DNA of 64,000 bases from Clostridium paraputrificum (lineage in GTDB: Bacteria > Bacillota > Clostridia > Clostridiales > Clostridiaceae): assembly GCF_900447045.1 (NCBI RefSeq), contig NZ_UAWH01000014.1, positions 866,501-930,500 on the forward strand. The letters run 5' to 3'. Positions 50,731 through 60,345 of this stretch are shown here, one piece after another. The stretch's first letter is position 1, and the number at the start of each line of letters is the position of its first letter. The notes below the pieces were generated by a model that worked only from the letters and a program-made list of their open reading frames with translations, made no database searches and had not been told where the DNA came from. A program made the translations under genes and the position numbers.

Positions 50731-52749
50731 ATGAAGAAAAAAATATTTAATAGAAAGAGTATAGGGTTTAAGATTTTTAAAGTAATTATTCCTATAATTA
50801 TGATTACTACTATATTATTAGCATCACTAACTTATTTAAAGTCAAAGGAAGCGATACTTAAATTATCTAAAGACCTTTTATCACAGGTGGCAAAGGATAC
50901 ATCACAATTAGTACAGAAGGAGATTCGTGGTAATGCACAACTTTCTGAAGATATGGCAAAACTTATAACATTAAAGAATATAACATCTAAAGATGAGATA
51001 ATGAAGCTATTAGGAGAGGAAAAAGAAAAATCATCATTTAAGACCCTTGCTTTTGCAGATAAGGAAGGAAATTATACTGATACCAATGGAAAAATAACGA
51101 ATATAAAAGAAACATCACATTTTAAAATGGCTATAGGGGGAACAAGAGCAGCCTCTGAACTATACATATCAAAAATTGATGGCAAATTAGAAGTAGCATA
51201 TTGTGCTCCTATTAAATCTGGAGAGGAAATAATAGGTGTAGTAGTTGCTACAAAAGATGGATTAGAATACAGTAATATTGTAAACTCTTTAGAAATAGGA
51301 TATGAAGGACAAGCATTTATACTAGATAGAGAAACTAAGCAAATTCTTGCATTCCCAGATAATGAGATAGTTGAGAAGTTAACATTATTACCTGATTTAG
51401 TAAATGGTGACAGCGACTATAAGGACTTTGGTAGAGCTGCAGAAGAAATGATGGAAAATATAAACGGTGTTACATCTTATAAGGTAGATGGAAAGAACTA
51501 TATAACAGTTTATACAGGAATTCTTTCAGATTATTGGGTTCTTGGAGTAACTGTAAGCGAAAGTGAAATATTAAAGGGTGCTAAAGAAATAGGAGTTTTC
51601 TTAATAGCAATAGGATTATTATTGATTATTGTATCATCAATAATAGTAATTTTAATTTCAAGAAATATTTCAAATGGTGTAGTTAAGTTAAAAGAGTCAA
51701 TTGGTAAAATAGCTGATGGAGATTTTGCTAGTGAAATAGAAGAAAGCTTAATAAATAGAAATGATGAGTTTGGAGAAATAGCTATTGATGTAGAAAAAAT
51801 AAATATTAGTATGTCAAGTATTATAGAGAAGTTAAAGATAGTATCAGCTAAGGTGGATTCTACTTCTGGAGAGTTACATTCTTTATTCCAAACAATAAAT
51901 ACTAATAATGAAAATATATCTATATCATTAAATGATATAGCAGGAGGTACATCAACTCAAACGGATAATCTTTCTAGTATCACTTTAAAACTAGATAACT
52001 TTAATTATATATTAAATGATATGAACTCATGCATACAAGCTATAAGCCAAGTAGCTGAAGATATAAATAAAAATGCTAAAAATAGTAATACTGATATGAT
52101 AAGTGTAACAAATTCTATTAAGGATCTTACTTGTAAATTTGAAGATTTTATTAACATGATAAATAGAATGGGAAGTAAATTCGATGGAATAACTAATATA
52201 ACATCATTGATTCAACAAATATCTGAAAATACAAACTTACTTTCTCTAAATGCAGCAATAGAATCTGCAAGAGCTGGGGAAGCAGGAAAAGGATTTAGTG
52301 TTGTTGCAGAAGAGATAAGAAAGCTTGCAGTTGAAAGTAGTACTTCAACAAAGAAAATTAATGAGGCTGTAGGCGAGATACTACAAGAAATGAATGTTTT
52401 AATTTTAGAATCTAAGGGGATGAGTGAGTATATAAATGGACAAAGTCAATCAATAAATAAAGCAATATCAAGCTTTGAAAATATATCTAAGTCTATTGAT
52501 AACATACATCCAATGATTAGTGAAGTTATAGATAAATCAAACAAAGTGAATGATGAAAAGAAAGATATTTTATCAAGTATAGATGAATTACTTGCAATAT
52601 CAGAAGAGGTTACAGCATCTTCTGAAGAAATTGCATCATCTTCAAAGGAAGTAACATTATTAAGCAATGATGCAGTTAAGGAATCTGACTCTTTAGTAGA
52701 ACAAACTTCTAATATGAAATGTGAATTAGAAAAATTTAAAACACGATAG
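50731..52749 (+). CDS. Methyl-accepting chemotaxis protein
   Basis: A 672-residue chemoreceptor: membrane segment ~16-38, a dCache-type sensor (~40-280, with [17 protein letters not shown]), segment ~288-312, HAMP (~312-365) and a cytoplasmic signalling domain whose hairpin tip contains [23 protein letters not shown]. It feeds the CheA pathway. The signal is unknown. Its position directly after the nitrate reductase operon invites but does not prove nitrate-related taxis. GGAGGATAG precedes the ATG. Confidence 0.95.
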   Translation: MKKKIFNRKSIGFKIFKVIIPIIMITTILLASLTYLKSKEAILKLSKDLLSQVAKDTSQLVQKEIRGNAQLSEDMAKLITLKNITSKDEIMKLLGEEKEKSSFKTLAFADKEGNYTDTNGKITNIKETSHFKMAIGGTRAASELYISKIDGKLEVAYCAPIKSGEEIIGVVVATKDGLEYSNIVNSLEIGYEGQAFILDRETKQILAFPDNEIVEKLTLLPDLVNGDSDYKDFGRAAEEMMENINGVTSYKVDGKNYITVYTGILSDYWVLGVTVSESEILKGAKEIGVFLIAIGLLLIIVSSIIVILISRNISNGVVKLKESIGKIADGDFASEIEESLINRNDEFGEIAIDVEKINISMSSIIEKLKIVSAKVDSTSGELHSLFQTINTNNENISISLNDIAGGTSTQTDNLSSITLKLDNFNYILNDMNSCIQAISQVAEDINKNAKNSNTDMISVTNSIKDLTCKFEDFINMINRMGSKFDGITNITSLIQQISENTNLLSLNAAIESARAGEAGKGFSVVAEEIRKLAVESSTSTKKINEAVGEILQEMNVLILESKGMSEYINGQSQSINKAISSFENISKSIDNIHPMISEVIDKSNKVNDEKKDILSSIDELLAISEEVTASSEEIASSSKEVTLLSNDAVKESDSLVEQTSNMKCELEKFKTR

Positions 52750-52771
52750 AATATTTACATTGATTTTTAGG

Positions 52772-52807
52772 AAGAAACGCTATTTATTATAGTGTTTCTT
52801 TTCTTTT
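52772..52807 (+). terminator. Terminator after the chemoreceptor gene
   Basis: Stem AAGAAACGCTAT / ATAGTGTTTCTT (one G-T pair) with a five-base loop and T-rich tail. Confidence 0.8.
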
Positions 52808-52892
52808 ATGAAAGTATATGTTTAAACATACACATCTTAAGAATCTTTAAATATATTATTAATATATTACTAGAATTAAAGGAAGGAAAGTA

Positions 52893-53216
52893 ATGAGTAT
52901 AGTTGATAGAGAAAAGATTGATAGTATAGGTATAGATAATAAATTTGGAAATGTCATTTTAACAATAAATGATGATTCATCATGGAGAGATGAATATCAA
53001 CATTTAACTATTTTACAGGATAAAATTAATTCATACTTAGAGTTTATTGATAATGGAGAGTTATATAAGAATTATCCCAATGCAGAAGGAAAGAGAATAG
53101 AAATATTAATTAATTTCAAAAATGGAATTACACCAAAATGTGAAGCATATTTAAATAGGATAAGAAATAAACTTGTAATTTTAGGGATAAATGTTGTTTA
53201 TAAAATTGAAGATTAA
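52893..53216 (+). CDS. DUF6572 family protein
   Basis: A 107-residue soluble protein beginning MSIVDREKIDSIGID. The TINDDSSWRDEYQHLTILQDKINSYLEFIDNG stretch matches DUF6572 small proteins, which are found as immunity-like or unknown genes. No catalytic motif. GGAAGGAAAG precedes the ATG. A single gene with its own terminator. Confidence 0.75.
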   Translation: MSIVDREKIDSIGIDNKFGNVILTINDDSSWRDEYQHLTILQDKINSYLEFIDNGELYKNYPNAEGKRIEILINFKNGITPKCEAYLNRIRNKLVILGINVVYKIED

Positions 53217-53246
53217 AAGGGAGATTGTATAACAATTTCCCTTTTT
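53215..53246 (+). terminator. Terminator after the DUF6572 gene
   Basis: Stem AAAAGGGAGATTG / CAATTTCCCTTTT (one G-T pair) with T-run. Confidence 0.88.
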
Positions 53247-53314
53247 AACATTTTAAATACAAAATGGTACTAAGTAGTAATAAAAATAAAATTTAAAAAA
53301 TTATTAAAAAAGTG

Positions 53315-53343
53315 TTGAAAACGAAAACACGATATGCTATATT
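53315..53343 (+). promoter_or_regulatory. yhf operon promoter overlapped by a cre box
   Basis: TTGAAA (53315-53320) and TATATT (53338-53343) are 17 bases apart. TGAAAACGAAAACA (53316-53329) matches the cre consensus TGNAANCGNWWWCA for CcpA at every fixed base and covers the -35 box, predicting repression when glucose is present. Confidence 0.72.
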
Positions 53344-53346
53344 ATG

Positions 53347-53368
53347 AATATACAAAATAATGTATATT
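53347..53368. promoter_or_regulatory. Candidate YhfZ operator 1
   Basis: Perfect eight-base arms AATATACA / TGTATATT with a six-base spacer, three bases after the -10 box and covering the start of transcription. It ends just before the yhfZ ribosome binding site. A nearly identical palindrome stands before yhfY. Confidence 0.62.
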
Positions 53369-53381
53369 GAAAGGGAGAAAT

Positions 53382-54302
53382 ATGGAGATTAAAAGTAAAT
53401 TGATGCAGAAGATTGGTATCATGTCAGCAAACCTTTCAAATGAATTTATTCAACTGGATGTAGATGATAGAATTCCAACAGTTGCATTTTTATCTGAAAA
53501 GTATGAAACTGCAAGAGGTACAGTTCAAAGTTCTCTTAAGTTATTACAGGATTATGGTGCAATAAAGTTAGAATCTAGAGGACATTTAGGTACATTTATT
53601 ACTTATATAGATTATCTGAAATTATTAGAAGTAGCAGGGATAAATTCATTAGTTGGAGTTATGCCATTACCATACTCAAAAAGATATGAAGGTTTAGCTA
53701 CAGGGATATTCAATACATTAAACGATAGACACCTATCAGTAAATTTAGCCTTTATGAGGGGTGCAAATCATAGATTAAAAGCCTTGTTAGATGGAAGATA
53801 TGATTTTGCAGTTACTTCAAGATTAACAGCAGATTATTATTTAAAAAATAATGAACCTATAGAAATAGTGGCAGCATTTGGCGATTATTCTTACGTAAAT
53901 GAGCATGTTCTTGTTGTAAGAAATGATAATGATGGTGTTATAAGAAATAATATGAAGGTTGGTATAGATAGGTCTTCAATAGACCAATCATCACTAACGT
54001 TATCATATTTTAATGATTTTAATGTAGAGTATGTTGATATGTATTACAGTTCTCTTAAAAATGCCATAAAGAACAAAGAAGTAGATGCGGCAATATGGAA
54101 TAAAGATGATATTGATGGCGATGAAGTAAAGGTATTAAAGCTTGGAAGAGAGAATTTGGGAATATCAGATACAGAAGCAGTAATTATTACATCAAAGAAG
54201 AACGCAATATTACCAAAGTTATTCTCTAAAAATTTAGATAGAAAAGAAGTTTTAAGATATCAAAGAGAAGTATTAGAAGGTTTAATCATGCCTAATTATT
54301 AG
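53382..54302 (+). CDS. yhfZ: YhfZ family transcriptional regulator
   Basis: A 306-residue protein with an N-terminal winged helix (DRIPTVAFLSEKYETARGTVQSSL) and a C-terminal domain of periplasmic-binding-like fold that could sense a small ligand (YDFAVTSRLTADYYL, EVDAAIWNKDDID). This is the regulator at the head of yhf operons. The ATG at 53382 is four bases after AAAGGGAG; an in-frame TTG five codons earlier lies in the operator. It probably controls its own operon through the two AATATACA-type palindromes. Confidence 0.87.
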   Translation: MEIKSKLMQKIGIMSANLSNEFIQLDVDDRIPTVAFLSEKYETARGTVQSSLKLLQDYGAIKLESRGHLGTFITYIDYLKLLEVAGINSLVGVMPLPYSKRYEGLATGIFNTLNDRHLSVNLAFMRGANHRLKALLDGRYDFAVTSRLTADYYLKNNEPIEIVAAFGDYSYVNEHVLVVRNDNDGVIRNNMKVGIDRSSIDQSSLTLSYFNDFNVEYVDMYYSSLKNAIKNKEVDAAIWNKDDIDGDEVKVLKLGRENLGISDTEAVIITSKKNAILPKLFSKNLDRKEVLRYQREVLEGLIMPNY

Positions 54303-54317
54303 GCTTGATTTTAAGTT

Positions 54318-54339
54318 AATATACAAAATTTTGTACATT
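54318..54339. promoter_or_regulatory. Candidate YhfZ operator 2, before yhfY
   Basis: The core TACAAAATTTTGTA is a perfect 14-base palindrome inside a 22-base stretch that matches the site at 53347 except for a few bases. It again stands immediately before a ribosome binding site, so as DNA it could be an operator and as RNA a hairpin next to the binding site. Confidence 0.6.
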
Positions 54340-54350
54340 GAGGTGGAAAG

Positions 54351-54701
54351 ATGGATTTAACAATAAGATTAAACATTCTTAGGGATGCAGGTCAAATTAC
54401 AGAAAAAACTTATAACCAAATACTTAAGGTAATAGCATTTTTTAAAGAAAAACTAGGAATTGAATTAAAGGAAGAAAATGGAGCAATGTTTATAACTCAT
54501 TTATCTTCAGCATTAACTAGAATAGAGCAAAACAAATTAGTTGAAAATATAGATGAATTTATATTTGAACAAGTAAAGTCTGATATTAATTATAAAAGGG
54601 CTGTGGAGGTTACAAATTATTTAGAGGAAATATTAGGAGAGTTACCAAGACAAGAAAGAGATTTTATTGAGATGCATATTTGCACTCTATTAAATAAATA
54701 A
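54351..54701 (+). CDS. yhfY: PRD-domain protein YhfY
   Basis: A 116-residue single PTS-regulation domain with both conserved histidines (His50 in FITHLSSAL, His109 in FIEMHI), where PTS proteins phosphorylate antiterminators and activators. No RNA- or DNA-binding domain is attached, so it probably acts on another protein, perhaps YhfZ or the transporter. GAGGTGG lies four bases before ATG. Its place second in the operon matches yhfY in E. coli. Confidence 0.85.
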   Translation: MDLTIRLNILRDAGQITEKTYNQILKVIAFFKEKLGIELKEENGAMFITHLSSALTRIEQNKLVENIDEFIFEQVKSDINYKRAVEVTNYLEEILGELPRQERDFIEMHICTLLNK

Positions 54702-54720
54702 GATTTAGGAGGAGAATTTC

Positions 54721-55077
54721 ATGAAAAGAATAGTTATTGGTGGACAAATAGACAAGCAAAAAGTGGCTGATATAACAGCAAAGGTAGCAGGAGATAGAGC
54801 AACGATTGAAATCAAGAGTGATATAGAGGCAGCTATGGCAATAAAAACAGGTATGGCTGATATATATCTTGGTGCATGCAACACTGGTGGAGGTGGTGCA
54901 TTAGCTATGGCAATAGCGCTACTAGGAATGGGAGAATGTGCAACAATATCAATGCCTGGACATATTAAAAGTGAGGAGGAAATAAAGGCAGAAGTTGAAG
55001 CAGGTAAAAAAGCGTACGGTTTTACAGCTCAACATGCTGAGGAAGTAGTTCCAATAATTTTAAAATACTTACTATAA
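54721..55077 (+). CDS. yhfU: DUF2620 family protein YhfU
   Basis: A 118-residue small soluble protein with a Rossmann-like start (MKRIVIGGQIDKQKV) and a Gly-rich loop ACNTGGGGALAMAIALLG. It corresponds to DUF2620 (YhfU), always near YhfT; the two may form a transporter pair, resembling a IIB-like small partner, but this is speculation. GGAGGAG precedes the ATG. Confidence 0.87.
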   Translation: MKRIVIGGQIDKQKVADITAKVAGDRATIEIKSDIEAAMAIKTGMADIYLGACNTGGGGALAMAIALLGMGECATISMPGHIKSEEEIKAEVEAGKKAYGFTAQHAEEVVPIILKYLL

Positions 55078-55111
55078 GTTAGTATTAAATTATAAAAGGG
55101 GATGTATAGTT

Positions 55112-56848
55112 ATGAAAAGAAAGCTTGTTGTAAAAATATTGGTAGGAGCAGTTTTATTTGGTCAATCAATATCGATAGCTAGTCCTGTAATTGTAAATGC
55201 AAAGGAGGTAAATAGTACTTATAGTATCAATTATATGCAAAAAGATAATGCTAGTATAGTTAATATTGATAAGAATGATTTAAGTAAAATTGACGATTTA
55301 GTAAATGAGAATATTAAAAATGGAACTTTCCCAGGGGGAGTAGTTTTAGTTGCTAAAGATGGGAAGATAGTATATGAAAAGGCTTTTGGAGATTCTCAAA
55401 AATATGATATGGGAAAAGAATTAGAAAAGCCAAGAAAGACATCTGTAGAAACTATATATGATTTAGCATCAGTAACAAAGGTAATGGCTACAACACAAGC
55501 AATAATGAAACTATCATATGAGGGAAAGTTAGATGTCAATGATAAGGTTATAAAGCACATTCCTGAGTTTGGGAAAAATGGTAAAGAGAATGTGAAAATA
55601 AAAGATTTACTTACTCATACATCTGGATTAACACCATGGAAACCAACTTTTTATTATGCATCTACTCCGGAAGAAGAATTAAAATTTATATGTGACTTAC
55701 CACTTGAATACGAAACTGGAACAGATAGAAAATATAGTGATTTTAGTTTTATGACTTTAGGTTTTATTGTTGAAGCAGTAACAGGTGAAAAGCTAGATGA
55801 ATATGTAGAAAATGAAATATATAAGCCTTTAGGAATGGATGACACAATGTATGTACCTTTAAATAAAAATGCTTCATTAAAGGATAGAATAGCAGCAACT
55901 TCATGGGGAAATCCATACGAATATAAGATGGTTGACGATGATAATTTTGGATATGTATGTGAAGAAGAAGCAGAAGACTTCAAAGGATGGAGAGATTATA
56001 CATTAATTGGTGAAGTTAATGATGGTAATGCATGGTATGCAAATAAAGGTGTAGCTGGTCATGCAGGAGTTTTTTCTACAGCTAGTGACTTATCTAAATT
56101 AGGGCAACTTATATTAAATGGTGGAACATACAATGGAGTAACATTATATGATCAAGCAACAGTAGATGAGTTTACATCAATCCAAAGTAAATTTGGTCAT
56201 GGATATGGTTGGGAAATAAATAGAGGTGGAGAAAATAGCGGCTACATGGGTAAATATGCTAACGATAATGTGTTTGGCCATACAGGATTTTCAGGTACAC
56301 AAGTAATATTTGATAAAGAAAATGACTTACAGATTATTTCGTTAACTAACAAACAAAATAATGGAGTGAATGAGTCAGGTAGTTATCCTAGTACTTTTAA
56401 ATTTAGTAGAGAGTTATGTAATATCGTATATGAATCTATAATGCCAGAAATAAATATTACTGGAGTTGAGAATGGAAAAGTTTATTCTAAATCAGTAAAA
56501 GCAGAAATAGCAGTTGGAGAAAATGATACTTTATTAGAAGTATTACTTGATGGAAAAGAATATAAAAATGAAGAGATATCAGAAGTTGGAGAGCATACAT
56601 TATTGGTTAAAGCTCAAGGTAGATATGGTAAGGAAACTGTAAAAGAAATTAAATTTGTTATAGAAAAGAATTCTGCTACAAATCCGTCTGATAAAGATGA
56701 AACTGATAAAAATGAGTCAGAAAATGATAATGATAAGATTGAAAGTAGCCAACCTGTAAAAACTGGAGATAGTGCTGGTAATATAGGAATGCTAGTGGTT
56801 GGAGCAATAAGTTCTTTAGGAGTTATATTTAAATTATTAAAAAAATAG
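55112..56848 (+). CDS. Secreted class C beta-lactamase-fold serine hydrolase
   Basis: A 578-residue protein with signal peptide (1-30, ending VNAKE), a serine hydrolase domain (~60-440) with Ser120-x-x-Lys123 (SVTK), Tyr208 in YSDFSF and a HTGFSG third motif, an Ig-like domain (~450-535), an acidic spacer and a terminal membrane segment. Before that segment is PVKTGDS, an atypical variant of the LPXTG sorting signal. This esterase/D-peptidase fold cuts ester or amide bonds outside the cell. It lies inside the yhf operon between yhfU and yhfT, where E. coli has no such gene. Confidence 0.87.
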   Translation: MKRKLVVKILVGAVLFGQSISIASPVIVNAKEVNSTYSINYMQKDNASIVNIDKNDLSKIDDLVNENIKNGTFPGGVVLVAKDGKIVYEKAFGDSQKYDMGKELEKPRKTSVETIYDLASVTKVMATTQAIMKLSYEGKLDVNDKVIKHIPEFGKNGKENVKIKDLLTHTSGLTPWKPTFYYASTPEEELKFICDLPLEYETGTDRKYSDFSFMTLGFIVEAVTGEKLDEYVENEIYKPLGMDDTMYVPLNKNASLKDRIAATSWGNPYEYKMVDDDNFGYVCEEEAEDFKGWRDYTLIGEVNDGNAWYANKGVAGHAGVFSTASDLSKLGQLILNGGTYNGVTLYDQATVDEFTSIQSKFGHGYGWEINRGGENSGYMGKYANDNVFGHTGFSGTQVIFDKENDLQIISLTNKQNNGVNESGSYPSTFKFSRELCNIVYESIMPEINITGVENGKVYSKSVKAEIAVGENDTLLEVLLDGKEYKNEEISEVGEHTLLVKAQGRYGKETVKEIKFVIEKNSATNPSDKDETDKNESENDNDKIESSQPVKTGDSAGNIGMLVVGAISSLGVIFKLLKK

Positions 56849-56918
56849 TTAATGTTATTAAATTAAGATAGAGCTTTATAGAAATATTTAAGAACTAATT
56901 AGATAAGGAGAGATATTA

Positions 56919-58205
56919 ATGCAATATTTAGTAATAGCACTTCTAGGTGCATTATCAGCAATTTTAGTTAACCAAGGAATAGCAGTTTTTAACGATGGTT
57001 TTAGAGCAATTGTTCCAGAATTTTTAGAAGGTAGAATGAATAGAAAAGCCTTAGCAGCAACTTCTTTTGCAATTAGTTTTGGACTTGTTATAGGTTTTGG
57101 TATTCCTGTATCAATAGCAGCATCAATTATTTTAGTGCATAGTATATTACTTGGTACAGATATCATTGGAACTTTCTGTCCTAGTGGAAAGAAGGGAATT
57201 GTATTATCAGGAGTTGTTGGGGCTATATATGGAATAGGTATCGTTTATGGACTTCAATTTGTTGTAGATTTATTTGCTAAATTACCAGTAAATTTCTTAG
57301 AACCATTAAAAATGGTTGGAACTCCGATTACAGTGGCTTTTGCGGTTTTTCCAGCACTAGTTGTAGCATATCAATTTGGATATAAAAAAGGATTAATTAC
57401 AGGAATTATAGCATTATTAGTTAGACAAATTACAGTTATGTATGGAACATTTAAAATTGGAGAAAACACAATTAAGCTAGATCAAGAAGGTATGGCATTA
57501 CTTGCAGGTATGATTATTATGATAGCTTTTGCAATGAAAGAAAAGCCAGATGAAAACGCAACCAAAGTAGATTTAACAGCAATATTTGCAGAAAGAGTAA
57601 AGAGAATAAAAAAGAATTTACCTATATTAGCAGTAATGGGAGGATTAATTTCAGCAGCTACAAGTCTTTGTTTGTTAGCAGGAGATCCTATAAGTTTAAA
57701 TCTTTTAGCTGAAGGTAAAAATGTTGAAGCTGCTATGACAGCATTTGCTAGAGGTATAGGGTTTATTCCACTAGTAGCTACAACAGCTATTTCAACAGGT
57801 GTATATGCACCAGCAGGTATGACGTTTGTATTTGTTGTTGGATTATTAATATCTAATCCTTTAATTGCATTTATAGCTGGAGCAGCAGTAATGGCTATTG
57901 AGATTTTATTATTAGATGTATTAGCTAAGCTAATGGACAAGTTCCCAGGTGTAAGAAAATGTGGTGATAATATAAGAACAGCAATGAGTAAGGTGTTAGA
58001 AGTAGCATTACTTGTTGGAGGAATGATGGCTGCTCAAGCTATGGCTCCAGGATTTGGATTATTTATGGTAGTAGGCTTATATGTTTTAAATAAGACTTCA
58101 AAGAAGCCAATAGTAGATATGGCTGTTGGACCAGTTGGAGCAATTGGAGTAGGTATATTAATTAATATTTTATATTTAATAGGATTATATCAAATACCAG
58201 CTTAA
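56919..58205 (+). CDS. yhfT: YhfT family membrane protein, probable transporter
   Basis: A 428-residue protein with about eleven hydrophobic segments (ALLGALSAILVNQGIAVFNDGF at the start, SFGLVIGFGIPVSIAASIILVHS next). It is the YhfT family, whose substrate is unknown. It should bring the operon's substrate into the cell after the extracellular hydrolase has acted. AAGGAGAG precedes the ATG. The following 126 bases before php contain a hairpin. Confidence 0.86.
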   Translation: MQYLVIALLGALSAILVNQGIAVFNDGFRAIVPEFLEGRMNRKALAATSFAISFGLVIGFGIPVSIAASIILVHSILLGTDIIGTFCPSGKKGIVLSGVVGAIYGIGIVYGLQFVVDLFAKLPVNFLEPLKMVGTPITVAFAVFPALVVAYQFGYKKGLITGIIALLVRQITVMYGTFKIGENTIKLDQEGMALLAGMIIMIAFAMKEKPDENATKVDLTAIFAERVKRIKKNLPILAVMGGLISAATSLCLLAGDPISLNLLAEGKNVEAAMTAFARGIGFIPLVATTAISTGVYAPAGMTFVFVVGLLISNPLIAFIAGAAVMAIEILLLDVLAKLMDKFPGVRKCGDNIRTAMSKVLEVALLVGGMMAAQAMAPGFGLFMVVGLYVLNKTSKKPIVDMAVGPVGAIGVGILINILYLIGLYQIPA

Positions 58206-58258
58206 ATTTAACAATTATAAAGTAAAAGATTATGTTTTGATATTTTGATAAAGTAATT

Positions 58259-58291
58259 GGGTGGAATCTAATCTATGATTGGATTTCACCC
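58259..58291. other. Hairpin between yhfT and php
   Basis: Imperfect stem GGGTGGAATCTAATC / GATTGGATTTCACCC with no T-run, so it is not a strong terminator. It may stabilise or split the long operon transcript. Confidence 0.5.
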
Positions 58292-58331
58292 ATAAGTATC
58301 AATAAATTATTATTAGTTAGGATGGATATTT

Positions 58332-59210
58332 ATGAATATAAATAAAGAAATAATTTATGCTCATGAACATACTACTATAGATTTGTCAGGAATAAAAAAA
58401 GATAAAGATTGTCATTTAGATAATAAGGAGCAAACGATTGAAGAGTTTAGAAATTTAGTTTCTAAAGGAGTATCAACAATAATTGACATGACTAATAGAG
58501 GTATGGGTAGAGATTTACAATATGTAAATGAAGTAAGTAAAGAAAGTGGGATTAAGATATTAAGTGCAACGGGATATTATAAAGAACCATTTTTGCCACA
58601 AGAGGTTTACAATCTAGATGAAGTAGAATTATCTAAAATTATGATTAATGAAATATTATATGGGATAGAAGATACAGGGATTAAGGCTTCGGTTATTGGT
58701 GAGATAGGAACAAGTTTAAATAGAATTGAAGATATGGAGCATAAGGTTCTAAATGCAGGATGTAGGGCTCATATTGAAACAGGATGTCCAATAGTAACTC
58801 ATACAACATTGGGAAAGTTAGGACATGAACAAGTTGATGTATTTAAGAAATATAATGTTGATTTAAATAAAGTGATTTTAAGTCATATTGACTTGAGTGG
58901 GGATTTAGAATATATGAAATCTCTTTTAGATAAAGGTGTAAATATAGCATTTGATACTATTGGTAAAAATAATTATCAACCAGATGAAAATAGAGTTAAA
59001 TGGTTAAGAGAATTATGTTTATCAGGTTATTCAAATCAAATAGTTATGTCTGTTGATATAACTAGAAAATCTCATTTTAAAGAAAATGGTGGAATAGGTT
59101 ATTCATATTTGATAGATACATTTGTACCAATGTTACTTAAATCAGAAATCAAAGATAAATATATTGAAAATATGTTAGTTAATAATATAAAAAGAATTTA
59201 TCAATTATAG
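58332..59210 (+). CDS. php: Phosphotriesterase-homology protein
   Basis: A 292-residue amidohydrolase-superfamily protein: metal pair AHEHTTID (His11, His13), VIGEIGTS near the position of the bridging Lys/Glu, THTTLG, LSHIDLSGD and VMSVDITRK. It matches E. coli YhfV/Php; related enzymes act as lactonases or phosphotriesterases. The natural substrate is unknown. Its neighbours in the operon suggest that it opens a lactone or ester of the imported compound. Confidence 0.9.
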   Translation: MNINKEIIYAHEHTTIDLSGIKKDKDCHLDNKEQTIEEFRNLVSKGVSTIIDMTNRGMGRDLQYVNEVSKESGIKILSATGYYKEPFLPQEVYNLDEVELSKIMINEILYGIEDTGIKASVIGEIGTSLNRIEDMEHKVLNAGCRAHIETGCPIVTHTTLGKLGHEQVDVFKKYNVDLNKVILSHIDLSGDLEYMKSLLDKGVNIAFDTIGKNNYQPDENRVKWLRELCLSGYSNQIVMSVDITRKSHFKENGGIGYSYLIDTFVPMLLKSEIKDKYIENMLVNNIKRIYQL

Positions 59211-59224
59211 TAGGGGGAAGAGGT

Positions 59225-60331
59225 ATGAAGACATTTCCGTTAAACTCAATTTCATTACAAGAAGCTATGGAATTACAATTTAAAATTATAGATACAGTAA
59301 CAAAATATTTTGATGGAAGAGAAGTTCTTGCCCTAGGAGATTTAGGTGTAGTAAAAGGCTTAAATAAGCCAACTTATACACAAAAGGTTGAAAAAGTATT
59401 TGCAGACGTATTTGATGCAGAGGCATCAATTTTGGTAAGAGGTGCAGGGACAGGTGCAATAAGATGGGGCCTTATAAGTTTTATGAAGTCTGGAGAAAAG
59501 ATTTTAGTACATGAAGCACCAATATATCCTACGTCAAAAGTAACAATAGAAACTATGGGTCTTAAGGTTGTAAAAGCTAACTTTAATAACATTAATGATA
59601 TAAAAAGAGTTATAAATGAGAATCCTGACATAAAGGGGGCATTAGTGCAAAATACAAGGCAGCAGATAGAGGATTGTTATGAATTACAAGAGGTAATTCA
59701 TACTATAAAAAATGAAAATCCAAATATAAGAATTATAACTGATGATAATTATGCTGCATTAAAGATTAAGAAGATAGGAAATCAATGTGGAGCAGATCTT
59801 GGAAGTTTTTCATGTTTCAAAATATTAGGACCAGAAGGTGTTGGTGTACTTATCGGAAAGAAAGAACTTATTGATAAAGTATATTCATTAAATTATTCTG
59901 GTGGAAGTCAAGTTCAAGGATTTGAAGCAATGGAAGCTTTAAGAGGTTTAGTGTATGCACCTGTGTCATTAGCAATACAGTCACAAGTTAATGAGGAATT
60001 AGTTGAAAGATTGAAAGCAGGTGAAATACCTGAAATAAAGGATGCATTTTTAGTTAATGCTCAATCAAAAGTATTAATTGTTGAACTAAAAGAAAATATA
60101 GCAGAAAAGGTTCTTGAAATAACACCTAAATATGGTGCTGCATCTCATCCAGTAGGATCTGAATCTAAGTATGAGTTTGCTCCAATGATGTATAGAGTTT
60201 CAGGAACATTTAGAGCTGCTGATCCAACATTAGAAAAGAGAATGATAAGAATTAATCCGATGAGAAGTGGAGCAGATACTATAATTAGAATATTAAATAG
60301 TGCAATTAAAGAAGCAATGAATGAAGCATAA
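59225..60331 (+). CDS. yhfS: YhfS family PLP-dependent aminotransferase-like enzyme
   Basis: A 368-residue class V-type PLP enzyme with the cofactor Lys in SFSCFKILGPEGVGV (~198-212) and ITDDNYAAL (~176), whose Asp faces the pyridine nitrogen. It resembles cysteine desulfurases and beta-eliminating lyases. The reaction is unknown. GGGGGAAGAG precedes the ATG. It is followed 14 bases later by another PLP enzyme, YhfX, so they may act in sequence. Confidence 0.86.
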   Translation: MKTFPLNSISLQEAMELQFKIIDTVTKYFDGREVLALGDLGVVKGLNKPTYTQKVEKVFADVFDAEASILVRGAGTGAIRWGLISFMKSGEKILVHEAPIYPTSKVTIETMGLKVVKANFNNINDIKRVINENPDIKGALVQNTRQQIEDCYELQEVIHTIKNENPNIRIITDDNYAALKIKKIGNQCGADLGSFSCFKILGPEGVGVLIGKKELIDKVYSLNYSGGSQVQGFEAMEALRGLVYAPVSLAIQSQVNEELVERLKAGEIPEIKDAFLVNAQSKVLIVELKENIAEKVLEITPKYGAASHPVGSESKYEFAPMMYRVSGTFRAADPTLEKRMIRINPMRSGADTIIRILNSAIKEAMNEA

Positions 60332-60345
60332 AAGGAGGGAGTAAG

